Origin: Cytophaga hutchinsonii ATCC 33406
Lineage (GTDB): Bacteria > Bacteroidota > Bacteroidia > Cytophagales > Cytophagaceae
Direction: 5' to 3'
Assembly: GCF_000014145.1 (NCBI RefSeq)
Contig: NC_008255.1
Location: forward strand, 1,427,501-1,491,500
Length of the DNA: 64,000 nucleotides
Under the pieces are notes generated by a model that saw only the letters and a list, made by a program, of their open reading frames with translations, was not told the DNA's origin and did not search any database. Positions within the stretch are counted from its first letter, which is position 1. The number at the start of each line of letters is the position of its first letter. The translations under genes were made by a program, and so were the position numbers. This document shows, one piece after another, positions 47,365 to 56,229 of the stretch.

Positions 47365-47535
47365 CTTGGGGCGATGCCCCAAGTTTTATTATCACAGGCT
47401 TTCAGCCTGAGTATAGCTGCTATAATTTAATAAGTATGTTATATTGTAGCAGCTGATTTTTTACATGGTACAGATTTTTATCTGATATCACAGGCTGAAA
47501 GCCTGACATATCAGAACTTGGGGCATCGCCCCAAG
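47365..47535. repeat. nested inverted-repeat element between convergent ureG and ureD
   Basis: Four hairpins in mirror order: CTTGGGGCGATGCCCCAAG (47365-47383), CAGGCTTTCAGCCTG (47395-47409), CAGGCTGAAAGCCTG (47491-47505), CTTGGGGCATCGCCCCAAG (47517-47535). The outer pair and inner pair are reverse complements of one another, so the whole unit is a 171-bp inverted repeat around about 81 bp of AT-rich DNA. It may also act as a bidirectional terminator. Confidence 0.85.
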
Positions 47536-47548
47536 AATTTCATGCAAA

Positions 47549-48406
47549 TTAATTCCTTCCTTCAAACGGATTAAAACCCAATAACTCTTTATCAGACATA
47601 TGTTCTGCCAGTGCTTTAACAAAGGGCTGCAGCAGATCATTGTTTTTTGCTGAACAACGGATCATAAATACCTGTTCGTTAACTTTTACCGCACTGCCTA
47701 TACGAATCAGTGATTCGGATTTATTTTCAATGTGCTCATGAAAATATTGTGCAGCTAAAAAACGCAGCTGTGTTTCAATGGATTTTACACGAGTCAGATT
47801 TTCATCGCCTGCTAAAAAGATATTGATGTATGAAGAGTGATCCAGAAAAGCTCCCGGTGAATTCATGTTGTTTTGTGACGGATCCATTTTAAAACGGTCC
47901 CATACAATCGGTACACCATTCGATTCTATTTTTAATTCTGTAAAGAAAGAGTCAAAAGCAAAACGCTCGCCATTCAGTATGCGTCCGGCTTCAAACCAAT
48001 CAATTACTAACAGTACCGCATTTTTTTCAAGTTTCCAGAAAAGATGCTGTTCGAATATGCTTTTTTGATGCGGCACTACCGGATCACCCATAAATACCAC
48101 GAGTGCGTTCTCGCCAACAGTACCGGTAATGGTTTGTTTGCATGTTTTTCCATGCTCCGACCGATAGATACGGGTATTCGCCTGGCTTGAAAAAGCAGAT
48201 ACGGTATCCGCTTTACAATCAATCGTAAGGTCAATCGAATCACCTTCCACAAAACCACCTCCATAATTTGAAAACACCAGGTGGCATGCTTTGTTTTTTT
48301 CAAGGGCGAAAATTTTCAACGGACGGAAAATCTTTGAACCAGTAACAGAACTTTTACCATGAATAGTTGAAATTTCAAGTATGGAATGCGTTGTATCTTT
48401 AACCAT
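47549..48406 (-). CDS. ureD: urease accessory protein UreD
   Basis: 285 residues. Seen: FSNYGGGFVEGDSIDLTIDCKADTVSAFSSQANTRIYRS, the UreD core with the conserved Gly-rich and TQ/QAxxKIYRS-like patterns, and GENALVVFMGDPVVPHQKSIF. Known: UreD (called UreH in Helicobacter) binds apo-urease and recruits UreF/UreG. It is encoded on the opposite strand, converging on ureG, with its promoter facing the two-component pair. Confidence 0.92.
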   Translation of the reverse strand: MVKDTTHSILEISTIHGKSSVTGSKIFRPLKIFALEKNKACHLVFSNYGGGFVEGDSIDLTIDCKADTVSAFSSQANTRIYRSEHGKTCKQTITGTVGENALVVFMGDPVVPHQKSIFEQHLFWKLEKNAVLLVIDWFEAGRILNGERFAFDSFFTELKIESNGVPIVWDRFKMDPSQNNMNSPGAFLDHSSYINIFLAGDENLTRVKSIETQLRFLAAQYFHEHIENKSESLIRIGSAVKVNEQVFMIRCSAKNNDLLQPFVKALAEHMSDKELLGFNPFEGRN

Positions 48407-48413
48407 AAAGTAA

Positions 48414-48423
48414 TACGTAAGTA
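48414..48423. promoter_or_regulatory. TACGTAAGTA, one-base variant of the urea-locus palindrome
   Basis: It lies 8 bases upstream of the ureD start and in the 87-bp divergent spacer before the sensor kinase. It differs at one position from TACTTAAGTA found twice before the porin gene. Confidence 0.4.
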
Positions 48424-48493
48424 TTTACTGTATATATACTAAAAAAAGCCTTTTAAAGTTCGTTATTTTAACTGAAATTTAAGTAATTTTAAA

Positions 48494-50344
48494 ATGATAG
48501 CAGGACTACTTACGTTTATGAAGCTTTTTGAAAAAGAAATTGGTATAGTCGGGCAAGAGCAGAAGCTTTTTAAATACTCTGCTTATATGTATGCCATTGC
48601 ATTGTCTTTGATTGCAATGATTACCATATTAAGTCAGATCTTAATTCAACAATACTTAAGTAGCCAGGTTACGGATTCCCACGTCATTAATATTGCTGCG
48701 CGTCAGCGTACATACAGTCAGTCGCTAAGCAAAACCGCATTGCTGATCGAGTCCGGGAATGATATAGAAACCAATCGGAAAGAGTTTGCAAATACCTTAC
48801 GCCAATGGCAAAAGTCGCACGAAGCGCTCAAAGGCGGCGGCAGTGATTTTATGAACCTTCCGGCCAATGACCGGGATGAGTTAAAAGAAATGTTCGGCAT
48901 TATTGAAGAACCGTATGCCGCTATTTTAGGTGCTTCCAACGGCATGCTCAAGGAACTGTATAGCCCGAAAGCACTTGACTCCATGAATCTGAAAGCATAC
49001 ATAAGAACCATTCTTGAAAATGAACGCATGTATTTATTGGGCATGGAACTGATTGTATTTGATTACGATCGTTTTTACCGGAATGGGGTGAAGAAGTTAA
49101 AAGAAATTGAATATATTCTGTTATACATCGTGTTGGTAAGCTTGTTTCTGGAAGCCGTTTTTATTTTTTATCCGCTAGCCGTTCGTGTGAAACAAAACAT
49201 GAAGGATTTGGTAGAGTCGGAAACAAATGCCAAGAATCTGGCCACGCAGCTGCAGGAAGCGAACACGATACGAGAACAATCGCATAAAGAATTCCGGGAT
49301 ATAAATTATGCCCTTGAAAAGGCCACGTACGTTGTAAAGACCGATCAATACGGGCACATTATTTATGCCAACGATAAGTATTGCCACGTTACGCGCTACA
49401 ACATGGGTGAGCTGATCGGAAAGCCTTTGTTCTATAACAATATGGGCGGCAAGGAAAGTATCATCTACGAGCATATAAATAATCAGGAGCGTCGCAAAGA
49501 AGTATGGCAGGGAGAGATCTTTGATCATGCTTCCGATGGTACAGGCTTCTGGCTCGATGTTACCATGATGCCGATCATAGATAATAAAGGTTCGTTGTAT
49601 CAGTTTCTGGTTGTTTGCACAGATATTACAAAACGTAAAAATACAGAACGGGAGTTACTGCTGCTTACAGAAGAAAAAATAAAACGTCAGGGAGCAGAGC
49701 AAAAAATAATTTCATATTCTATCATTAACGGACAGGAAAAAGAACGCACCCGCATTGCTGCGGAAATTCACGATGGTATCGGACAAATGCTTACAAGTCT
49801 GCGTATGAAGATGGAGATGATCGAAAATAAAAATACACATCTGGGTAGTGATATAACCGAACTTACCGATCTGTTACAGATGGTCATTAATGAAACGAAA
49901 AAAATATGCTCAGATCTCTTGCCAAGTGTACTGGATGATTTTGGTTTGAGCGCAGCCATCCGCGAGTTACAGAAGATGTGCTCAGCAACAACTGAAATGT
50001 CCTTTGATCTGGATGATGAACTGGAACCGCATGCCTTACCGCGTGAAGTGGAAATAGGTATATTCCGTATTTTACAGGAAGGGCTAAATAATGCCATTAA
50101 ACATTCAAAAGGATCAAACGTTTTTATTCATATTAGTAATGACGAAAAAAATGTACATTTATTTGTGAAGGATAACGGGAAAGGATTTGATTTCGATGAA
50201 AAAAAATTATTAAGCCGAGAATTTATAGCAAAGTCTAACGGGTTGCGTAATATGAAAGAGCGTGCAGAATTATTAGGCGGTAAATTTGTAGTAAAATCGC
50301 TGATCGGAGAGGGCACAACACTTCAGGTACAGATACCTATTTAA
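48494..50344 (+). CDS. membrane sensor histidine kinase, NarX/LiaS-like (HisKA_3)
   Basis: 616 residues. Seen: membrane helix about 30-52; an extracytoplasmic helical domain about 55-205 with HVINIAARQRTYSQSLSKTALLIESG, like the type IV pilus/NarX-type (PilJ) sensor; second helix about 212-233; coiled coil; PAS domain about 275-400 (VVKTDQYGHIIYANDKYCHVTRY); HisKA_3 with His426 in RIAAEIHDGIGQML; HATPase about 525-616 (EGLNNAIKHS, DNGKGFDF). Divergent from ureD and followed by a cognate-type NarL response regulator. The NarX-like sensor suggests a small ligand; nitrogen status is plausible but unproven. Confidence 0.92.
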   Translation: MIAGLLTFMKLFEKEIGIVGQEQKLFKYSAYMYAIALSLIAMITILSQILIQQYLSSQVTDSHVINIAARQRTYSQSLSKTALLIESGNDIETNRKEFANTLRQWQKSHEALKGGGSDFMNLPANDRDELKEMFGIIEEPYAAILGASNGMLKELYSPKALDSMNLKAYIRTILENERMYLLGMELIVFDYDRFYRNGVKKLKEIEYILLYIVLVSLFLEAVFIFYPLAVRVKQNMKDLVESETNAKNLATQLQEANTIREQSHKEFRDINYALEKATYVVKTDQYGHIIYANDKYCHVTRYNMGELIGKPLFYNNMGGKESIIYEHINNQERRKEVWQGEIFDHASDGTGFWLDVTMMPIIDNKGSLYQFLVVCTDITKRKNTERELLLLTEEKIKRQGAEQKIISYSIINGQEKERTRIAAEIHDGIGQMLTSLRMKMEMIENKNTHLGSDITELTDLLQMVINETKKICSDLLPSVLDDFGLSAAIRELQKMCSATTEMSFDLDDELEPHALPREVEIGIFRILQEGLNNAIKHSKGSNVFIHISNDEKNVHLFVKDNGKGFDFDEKKLLSREFIAKSNGLRNMKERAELLGGKFVVKSLIGEGTTLQVQIPI

Positions 50345-50387
50345 ACTAACTAACTAACTAACTAACTAATTAATTAATTATTTTTTT
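50344..50387 (+). repeat. tetranucleotide repeat (AACT)6(AATT)3 + T-run between kinase and regulator
   Basis: Six perfect AACT units run straight into three AATT units and then A and T7. The tract begins at the last base of the kinase stop codon and ends 20 bases before the regulator ATG. Confidence 0.95.
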
Positions 50388-50407
50388 AATAAAAAACTAA
50401 CCGTATT

Positions 50408-51091
50408 ATGTTGACTAAAAAGATTAAAGTTTTTATTGCTGATGATCATGAAATATTCAGAGATGGTGTACGGCAGCTGATCTCAAATGAATCGGACATG
50501 GAAGTTGTAGGTACCGCTTCTTCAGGTGAAGAGGCGTTGGAACTGCTTAAGGATAACCACGCCGATGTTGTTATCATGGATATCCGCATGTCAGGTATGA
50601 ATGGTTTGGAAACAAGCCGTGCTATTCTTAAGAACGACAGCAATACGCATATTCTCTTCTTCAGCTTATATGATCGGGATGATTATGTTGTGACCGCACT
50701 GGAAATGGGTGCAAGCGGCTACATACTAAAAGATACCAGTAATAAAATATTTCTGAAAGGCATTCGCGCCGTTTCAAACGGACAGTTTTATTTTACAGGT
50801 GATGTTACGGATGTATTGATAAAAAAATACAAGGAATTAAAAGACGTGAAGAATACGCCTGAAATATCATCAAGCTCTATTCAGTCTTCGTTATCTAAAA
50901 GAGAATATCAGATTTTAAATAGGATCCGCGAAGGGAAAACGAATAAAGAAATTGCGGAAGAATATAATTTAAGTGTGCGTACGGTTGAAACACACCGAAT
51001 GAATATTCTCCGGAAATTTAATGTCAGCAATTTTGATGAATTGATAAAAAATACCGATGAGGTATTGGGGACAGAAGGGAATGAAGAATAA
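50408..51091 (+). CDS. NarL/FixJ-family response regulator
   Basis: 227 residues. Seen: receiver domain with acidic pair Asp12-Asp13 (ADDHE), phospho-acceptor Asp58 (VVIMDIRMSG) and Lys in YILKDTS; LuxR-type helix-turn-helix about 157-215 (LSKREYQILNRIREGKTNKEIAEEYNLSVRTVETHRMNI). Known: this family binds inverted repeats, often of TAC...GTA type for NarL relatives. Partner of the kinase encoded 63 bp upstream. Confidence 0.95.
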   Translation: MLTKKIKVFIADDHEIFRDGVRQLISNESDMEVVGTASSGEEALELLKDNHADVVIMDIRMSGMNGLETSRAILKNDSNTHILFFSLYDRDDYVVTALEMGASGYILKDTSNKIFLKGIRAVSNGQFYFTGDVTDVLIKKYKELKDVKNTPEISSSSIQSSLSKREYQILNRIREGKTNKEIAEEYNLSVRTVETHRMNILRKFNVSNFDELIKNTDEVLGTEGNEE

Positions 51092-51100
51092 TAAGTAACT

Positions 51101-51134
51101 TGGCGTATGTGTTTTTAATGAAGCTTATACGCCA
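51101..51134. terminator. weak inverted repeat at the convergent regulator/unknown-gene junction
   Basis: TGGCGTAT and ATACGCCA flank an 18-nt loop; it overlaps the 3' end of the minus-strand gene. Weak as a terminator. Confidence 0.4.
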
Positions 51135-51984
51135 TTTTACTTTTAGAATAGTCAATGAAATAATAATTACCGCTTATAAAACCGCTTTTAGGAAATTCTT
51201 CACCGTTATGAAGGATTTCAATATCATTCAGTTTTATAGGCATTAAGATTGTTTTTAAAAATTCAACTTCGCTGGAAGAAAAGGTTTGTCCGATTTCAAC
51301 CGTTGCGCCATTCGCAATGTCAATACGCAGATCCTGAACAAATGGTATTTTTAATTTGGTATGAATGCCATTATCATCCGTAGTATGAATGACAAGTGCA
51401 TTTTTATTTCTTGAAATATGCTGAATATTTTTTTCAATAAAAGAACAGATAGTAGACTTCTCAATCTTATTCAGGTTAGGATCTTTTTTGTAAATCAATG
51501 AAAATTCTTTGCCGGAAATATAATCCCCGTTTTTAAATGTATTATAAAAATTCGTTAACCGTATACGGGCATTGGCAGAATAATTCGGATGAAAATCTGC
51601 TGCTGTTAGTTCTCTGCCGATTATTTTTTTTACAGGAAGGTCAGTTATCCTGTCGATCGGTGTATCACCGTTTTTTGTCTTAGCGGTTGTGGCTGTAATA
51701 GTTGCTGACCTGCCTGTAATACGGGTTCTGTGTTGTAGTGTATGTGCATGCCGTTCACTTGAAATACTGCTGTCCCATACCGCGCTTCCTGAACTGGATT
51801 TTTCCGGAATGTTGCTGGAGGAAGAGGAATCTCTTTCAAATTCTACGTCTTGAAAAGAAGTGTTATCTATCGTGGAATCATAAACAATCGGTAAGGTATC
51901 ATACGTGTTGTAAAAATAAAACCCAACACACAGACATAAGATTGAAAATGCCAATAAAAAAAGACGTGTTTTTTTTGAAATCAT
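51115..51984 (-). CDS. unknown single-pass membrane-anchored protein
   Basis: 289 residues, not recognised. Seen: one N-terminal membrane segment (LFLLAFSILCLCVGFYFYN, about 8-26), a Ser-rich, low-complexity linker about 45-110 (RDSSSSSNIPEKSSSGS), and a globular C-terminal domain of about 170 residues from ITDLPVKKIIGREL with a Lys/Asp/Asn-rich composition. The layout suggests a domain held in the periplasm by an inner-membrane anchor. Convergent with the response regulator and not obviously co-transcribed with it. Confidence 0.7.
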   Translation of the reverse strand: MISKKTRLFLLAFSILCLCVGFYFYNTYDTLPIVYDSTIDNTSFQDVEFERDSSSSSNIPEKSSSGSAVWDSSISSERHAHTLQHRTRITGRSATITATTAKTKNGDTPIDRITDLPVKKIIGRELTAADFHPNYSANARIRLTNFYNTFKNGDYISGKEFSLIYKKDPNLNKIEKSTICSFIEKNIQHISRNKNALVIHTTDDNGIHTKLKIPFVQDLRIDIANGATVEIGQTFSSSEVEFLKTILMPIKLNDIEILHNGEEFPKSGFISGNYYFIDYSKSKMAYKLH

Positions 51985-52014
51985 AAAGCTTAGAAGAAGC
52001 CCTGCTATAAAAAC

Positions 52015-52049
52015 AAAAAGACTGGCTTACGAATAATACAGTCTTTTTT
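52015..52049 (-). terminator. terminator of the ACT-like gene (minus strand)
   Basis: AAAAAGACTG at 52015-52024 pairs with CAGTCTTTTT at 52039-52048. Read on the minus strand, the stem is followed by CTTTTTGTTTTT. Confidence 0.65.
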
Positions 52050-52071
52050 GATAATTATAGTAAGGATATTT

Positions 52072-52308
52072 TTAGCTGAGTTTATTGACTGATTTAATAT
52101 CCTGAATACGAAGCATGTTTTTGTAGACGCGTTCTACGTCGTTTTCTTCTGTTTCAAATTCAATCGTGCATGTAGCATCTAGATTGTCAGCTTGTTTGTA
52201 ATTTAAGCTGATAACCGAAAGACCTCTTTTACGGATCGGCAATAAGATACGGTCAATGGTTTCAGGAGAGTGATGACACTCAATTTGCCAGTTATTTCGA
52301 ACTTTCAT
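52072..52308 (-). CDS. small ACT-domain-like protein
   Basis: 78 residues. Seen: WQIECHHSPETIDRILLPIRKRGLSVISLNYKQ, then ATCTIEFETEENDVERVYKNMLRIQDIKSVNKL; this beta-alpha-beta-beta-alpha-beta order and the spacing match an ACT domain like that of acetolactate synthase small subunits (IlvM type). It is a single ACT unit without an enzyme. Divergent from hisC by about 150 bp. Known: ACT domains bind amino acids and regulate biosynthetic enzymes. Which enzyme it serves is unknown. Confidence 0.7.
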   Translation of the reverse strand: MKVRNNWQIECHHSPETIDRILLPIRKRGLSVISLNYKQADNLDATCTIEFETEENDVERVYKNMLRIQDIKSVNKLS

Positions 52309-52459
52309 GGCTTTTTTTACTTGGGTTGCTATTAATAACTACTAACAAATATAGCTATAAATTTAACTTTTTTTATATAAAAGACGATTTCATTTAGCCT
52401 TGTGGGTGTCTTCAATCTATAAATTTCGTAGTTTTACAGTTTATTAGATAATTAATAGA

Positions 52460-53506
52460 ATGGCATTTTCATTAGATTCGATTTTAAGGGATAATATTAA
52501 GAACGCAAAGCCATATTCTTCTGCAAGGGATGAATATAAAGGGACGGAAGGCATCTTTTTAGATGCAAATGAAAACCCATATGGTTCTGCCATACAAAAG
52601 ATGGTTAACCGGTACCCGGATCCATTACAACGTGATGTTAAAACAGCTTTGTCTGCACTTAAAAACGTTTCTGCTGAACATATATTCTTTGGAAATGGCA
52701 GTGATGAACCGATCGATCTATTGATACGCGCCACCTGTCAGCCTGGTAAAGACAGTATCCTGATCTTGCCTCCCACATACGGTATGTATGAAGTGAGCGC
52801 AGGCATTAACGATGTAGATATTATTTCTGTTCCGCTTACAAAAGCCTTCGACCTGGATGTTGACGCAATTCTTGCTGCTGTAAAGACTCATACAAAAATC
52901 ATTTTCATCTGTTCGCCTAATAATCCTACAGGCAATCTGATGAGTGAAGATAAAGTGAAACGTATTTTAAACGCATTCTCCGGAATTGTTGTGGTGGATG
53001 AAGCATACATTGATTTCGCCGATACAAAAGGCTTTGTGCCCTTATTGGATCAGTATCCGAATATGGTGGTACTGCAGACATTTTCCAAAGCATGGGGAAT
53101 GGCAGCGTTGCGTTTAGGTACTGCCTTTGCATCCAAAGAAATCGTTTCTGTGCTGAATAAGATCAAGCCGCCATACAACATCAACCTGTTAACGCAGGAA
53201 GCAGCATTGGAAGCATTGCAGAATGTTTCTGTGAAAGATGAGATGGTGTACAAAATATTAAAACAGCGGGATTGGTTGCGTGAGGAATTAAGTAAACTTC
53301 CTGTTTGTCTGGAGTTATATCCGTCCGACGCGAACTTTATATTGATGCGTACCGCGGATGGGAAAAAAGTGTATGATTACTTAGTTGAGCATATTGTAAT
53401 CACCAGAGACCGTTCAAAGATCATTCTATGTGAAGGTTGTGTGCGTATTACAGTAGGTACAGAGGCGGAAAATAAACGTTTGCTGGATGTTTTAAAAACA
53501 TATTAA
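52460..53506 (+). CDS. hisC: histidinol-phosphate aminotransferase
   Basis: 348 residues. Converts imidazole-acetol phosphate to histidinol phosphate with PLP. Seen: LDANENPYGS near the N-terminus, SPNNPTGNLMS, VVDEAYIDFAD, and the PLP-lysine Lys210 in TFSKAWGMAALRLG, followed by KPPYNINLLTQ. First gene of the his run; hisB follows after 21 bp. Confidence 0.96.
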   Translation: MAFSLDSILRDNIKNAKPYSSARDEYKGTEGIFLDANENPYGSAIQKMVNRYPDPLQRDVKTALSALKNVSAEHIFFGNGSDEPIDLLIRATCQPGKDSILILPPTYGMYEVSAGINDVDIISVPLTKAFDLDVDAILAAVKTHTKIIFICSPNNPTGNLMSEDKVKRILNAFSGIVVVDEAYIDFADTKGFVPLLDQYPNMVVLQTFSKAWGMAALRLGTAFASKEIVSVLNKIKPPYNINLLTQEAALEALQNVSVKDEMVYKILKQRDWLREELSKLPVCLELYPSDANFILMRTADGKKVYDYLVEHIVITRDRSKIILCEGCVRITVGTEAENKRLLDVLKTY

Positions 53507-53527
53507 TTCCATTAGAAATTTATAGAT

Positions 53528-54646
53528 ATGAAAAAGAAAGCATTATTTATCGATCGGGATGGAACCATCATTACAGAGCCCGCGGATGAACAGATTGACT
53601 CGTTAGAGAAACTGGTATTTCTTCCAAGGGTATTAACAGCACTGTCTAAAATTGCTGTTGAAACAGATTACGAATTGGTAATGGTTACCAATCAGGATGG
53701 CTTGGGCACAAACTCTTTTCCTGAAGAGACCTTCTGGCCGGCACAGAATAAAATGTTGAAAACGCTGGAAGGTGAAGGCATTGTATTCAAACGCATTCAC
53801 GTAGACCGGTCTTTTCCTAAGGACAACCTGCCGACGCGCAAGCCGGGTATTGGCATGCTTACTGAATACATGAACGGCACGTATGATCTTGAAAATAGTT
53901 TCGTAATCGGTGATCGCGTAACGGATGTGCAGCTTGCTAAAAATTTAGGAACAAAAGCGATTTATATAACACCGTCTACAAAGGCCCTGGATTGGGGACT
54001 TGGAGAATTGAAATATGCACTTGCTACAGATGACTGGATGGAAATTTATAAATTCCTGGTAAAGTCTGAACGTATAGCACGTGTTAACAGAAAGACAAAC
54101 GAAACAGACATTACTATTTACCTGGATCTGGATGGTGAAGGTAAAGGTGTAATGAATACAGGTCTTGGTTTCTTTGATCACATGCTGGATCAGCTATGCA
54201 AGCACTCCGGCATAGACCTGTCTGTTGAAGTGAAAGGTGATTTACACATCGATGAACATCACACGATTGAAGATACCGCTTTGGCACTTGGTGAAGCATT
54301 TCTGCTGGCATTGGGCTCCAAGCGTGGAATTGACCGTTACGGCTTTCTATTGCCGATGGATGAAGCACTGGCTCAGGTAGCCATTGATTTTTCAGGCAGA
54401 AGCTGGCTGGTATGGGATGCGGAATATAAACGTGAGAAAATCGGAGACATGCCTACAGAAATGTTCTTTCACTTCTTTAAGTCGTTTTGTGATACAGCAA
54501 AATGTAATTTGAATATTAAGGTTGAGGGGGATAACGAACATCATAAGATCGAAGCAACATTCAAGGCATTTGCAAAAGCGATTAAAGCAGCCATCAGAAA
54601 AGATCCTGCGAATACACGTATTCCAAGCACTAAAGGAGTATTGTAG
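53528..54646 (+). CDS. hisB: bifunctional histidinol-phosphatase / imidazoleglycerol-phosphate dehydratase
   Basis: 372 residues. Seen: N-terminal HAD phosphatase with the DxD pair Asp9/Asp11 (FIDRDGT) and [12 protein letters not shown]-terminal dehydratase from about 178 with [34 protein letters not shown] and the final [14 protein letters not shown]. It performs two steps of histidine synthesis. Between it and hisH lies a large inverted repeat. Confidence 0.97.
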   Translation: MKKKALFIDRDGTIITEPADEQIDSLEKLVFLPRVLTALSKIAVETDYELVMVTNQDGLGTNSFPEETFWPAQNKMLKTLEGEGIVFKRIHVDRSFPKDNLPTRKPGIGMLTEYMNGTYDLENSFVIGDRVTDVQLAKNLGTKAIYITPSTKALDWGLGELKYALATDDWMEIYKFLVKSERIARVNRKTNETDITIYLDLDGEGKGVMNTGLGFFDHMLDQLCKHSGIDLSVEVKGDLHIDEHHTIEDTALALGEAFLLALGSKRGIDRYGFLLPMDEALAQVAIDFSGRSWLVWDAEYKREKIGDMPTEMFFHFFKSFCDTAKCNLNIKVEGDNEHHKIEATFKAFAKAIKAAIRKDPANTRIPSTKGVL

Positions 54647-54674
54647 GATGCGACTTGTTAATTGTGTGTATAGT

Positions 54675-54747
54675 TTGCCGTGGTTGTGTCTTTTCGACCA
54701 ACCACCTAGCCAGCAAGTGATTGGTCGAAAAGACACAATCACGGCAA
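54675..54747. repeat. 27-bp inverted repeat between hisB and hisH
   Basis: The left arm 54675-54701 (starting TTGCCGTGGTTGTGTC) and right arm 54721-54747 are complementary except for one position that becomes a G-U pair in RNA; the loop is 19 nt. It starts 28 bases after the hisB stop and ends 21 bases before the hisH ATG. No T-run follows. Confidence 0.92.
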
Positions 54748-54768
54748 TTTAGCTTATTACGTAAAAAA

Positions 54769-55350
54769 ATGAAACTAGCAATAGTAAAATACAATGCGGG
54801 TAATATTCAATCCGTCATATATGCGTTAAATCGTTTAGGCATTGAGCCTGTATTGACAGATGATGTAGATGAATTGAGATCTGCAGATAAAGTATTGTTT
54901 CCGGGTCAGGGTGAAGCATCTAATGCGATGAATTACCTGCGCAGCAAAGGACTGGATCAGGTGATTAAAGATCTGAAACAACCGGTGTTTGGTATTTGCA
55001 TCGGTCAGCAGCTATTGTGCGAACATTCAGAAGAAAACAATACAGATTGTTTGGGAATTATTCCTGCTAAAGTAAAGAAGTTTCCTCCTTTGGATAAAGT
55101 ACCCCAGATCGGCTGGAACACGGTTACAGAATTGAAAAGCCCTTTGTTTAAAGGGATAGCAGAAGAGAGCTACGTGTATTTTGTACATAGCTATTATGTA
55201 GAGTCAAATGCGTATCAGATAGCAACAACAAATTACATTCTCCCGTATGCGTGTGCCCTGCAGAAAGATAATTTCTACGCGGTACAGTTTCACCCGGAAA
55301 AAAGCAGCGACGTGGGAGAACAAATATTGAAAAATTTCATAGAGTTGTAA
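54769..55350 (+). CDS. hisH: imidazole glycerol phosphate synthase, glutaminase subunit
   Basis: 193 residues from ATG 54769; the frame is open further upstream into the inverted repeat, but homologues start at MKLAIVKYNAGN. Seen: nucleophile Cys77 in GICIGQQLLC and His175/Glu177 in VQFHPEKSS. Produces ammonia for HisF. Confidence 0.95.
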   Translation: MKLAIVKYNAGNIQSVIYALNRLGIEPVLTDDVDELRSADKVLFPGQGEASNAMNYLRSKGLDQVIKDLKQPVFGICIGQQLLCEHSEENNTDCLGIIPAKVKKFPPLDKVPQIGWNTVTELKSPLFKGIAEESYVYFVHSYYVESNAYQIATTNYILPYACALQKDNFYAVQFHPEKSSDVGEQILKNFIEL

Positions 55351-55400
55351 GGAATGAGTGCGCATCTTTACACTTTACACGTAAAACGTTACATTTCTAA

Positions 55401-56123
55401 ATGATACAGATAATTCCCGCAATAGATATAATAGATGGCAAGTGTGTGCGGTTAACACAGGGCGATTACAATCAGAAAAAAGAATATCATTCCAATCCGG
55501 TTGAAGTAGCTAAGATGTTTGAAGATGCAGGTATTCAACGCTTGCATTTAGTGGATCTGGATGGTGCAAAGAAAAAACAGATCGTTAATTATAAAGTACT
55601 TGAAAATATAACCGCTGCAACAAAATTGTCAGTAGACTTCGGAGGCGGTCTGCAGTCAGACGAAGATCTTAAAATCGCATTTGATGCAGGTGCCAGACAA
55701 ATTACAGCAGGTAGTATTGCTGTTAAAAATCCGGAAAAAGTTCAGCATTGGCTGACACAGTTTGGTAAAGAATGCATCATTCTCGGAGCAGATACTAAAT
55801 CAGGAATGATTGCTGTACATGGCTGGCAGGAAACATCTGACCTGAGTATTCAGCAGTTAATGAATCAGTTCATACCCTTTGGTATTTCATATTCCATTTG
55901 TACCGATGTCGCAAAAGATGGTTTGCTGCAAGGCCCTTCGTTCGATTTATATAAACAATTAAACGAAGAATTTAAGCAGATTAACTGGATTGCCAGCGGC
56001 GGTGTCGCAGAGCTTGCTGATATTGAAAAGTTAAACGATATGGGTATCTATGGAGTAATTGTTGGCAAAGCTTTCTATGAAGGAAGGATAACATTGCAGC
56101 AATTAGCGCAATTCAATGCGTAA
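55401..56123 (+). CDS. hisA: phosphoribosylformimino-AICAR phosphate isomerase
   Basis: 240 residues, a beta/alpha barrel. Seen: IPAIDIIDGKCVRLTQGDY at the N-terminus with the catalytic Asp8, VDFGGGLQSDED, and WIASGGVAELADI in the second phosphate-binding half. It lies between hisH and hisF, as is usual. Confidence 0.96.
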   Translation: MIQIIPAIDIIDGKCVRLTQGDYNQKKEYHSNPVEVAKMFEDAGIQRLHLVDLDGAKKKQIVNYKVLENITAATKLSVDFGGGLQSDEDLKIAFDAGARQITAGSIAVKNPEKVQHWLTQFGKECIILGADTKSGMIAVHGWQETSDLSIQQLMNQFIPFGISYSICTDVAKDGLLQGPSFDLYKQLNEEFKQINWIASGGVAELADIEKLNDMGIYGVIVGKAFYEGRITLQQLAQFNA

Positions 56124-56229
56124 ACGTTCTTTATTTAACTGCTTTTTGTGGTTGGATGAATTATAAATAGCAACATGAAATTGATCCGGATTTCTTAAAA
56201 CGTAATACATAAAACTTAATACTTAAAAC

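Noticed and set aside
48654-48663. Third exact TACTTAAGTA, inside the sensor kinase gene
   Set aside because: It is within coding sequence for Tyr-Leu-Ser, so codon constraint explains it as well; not counted as an operator.
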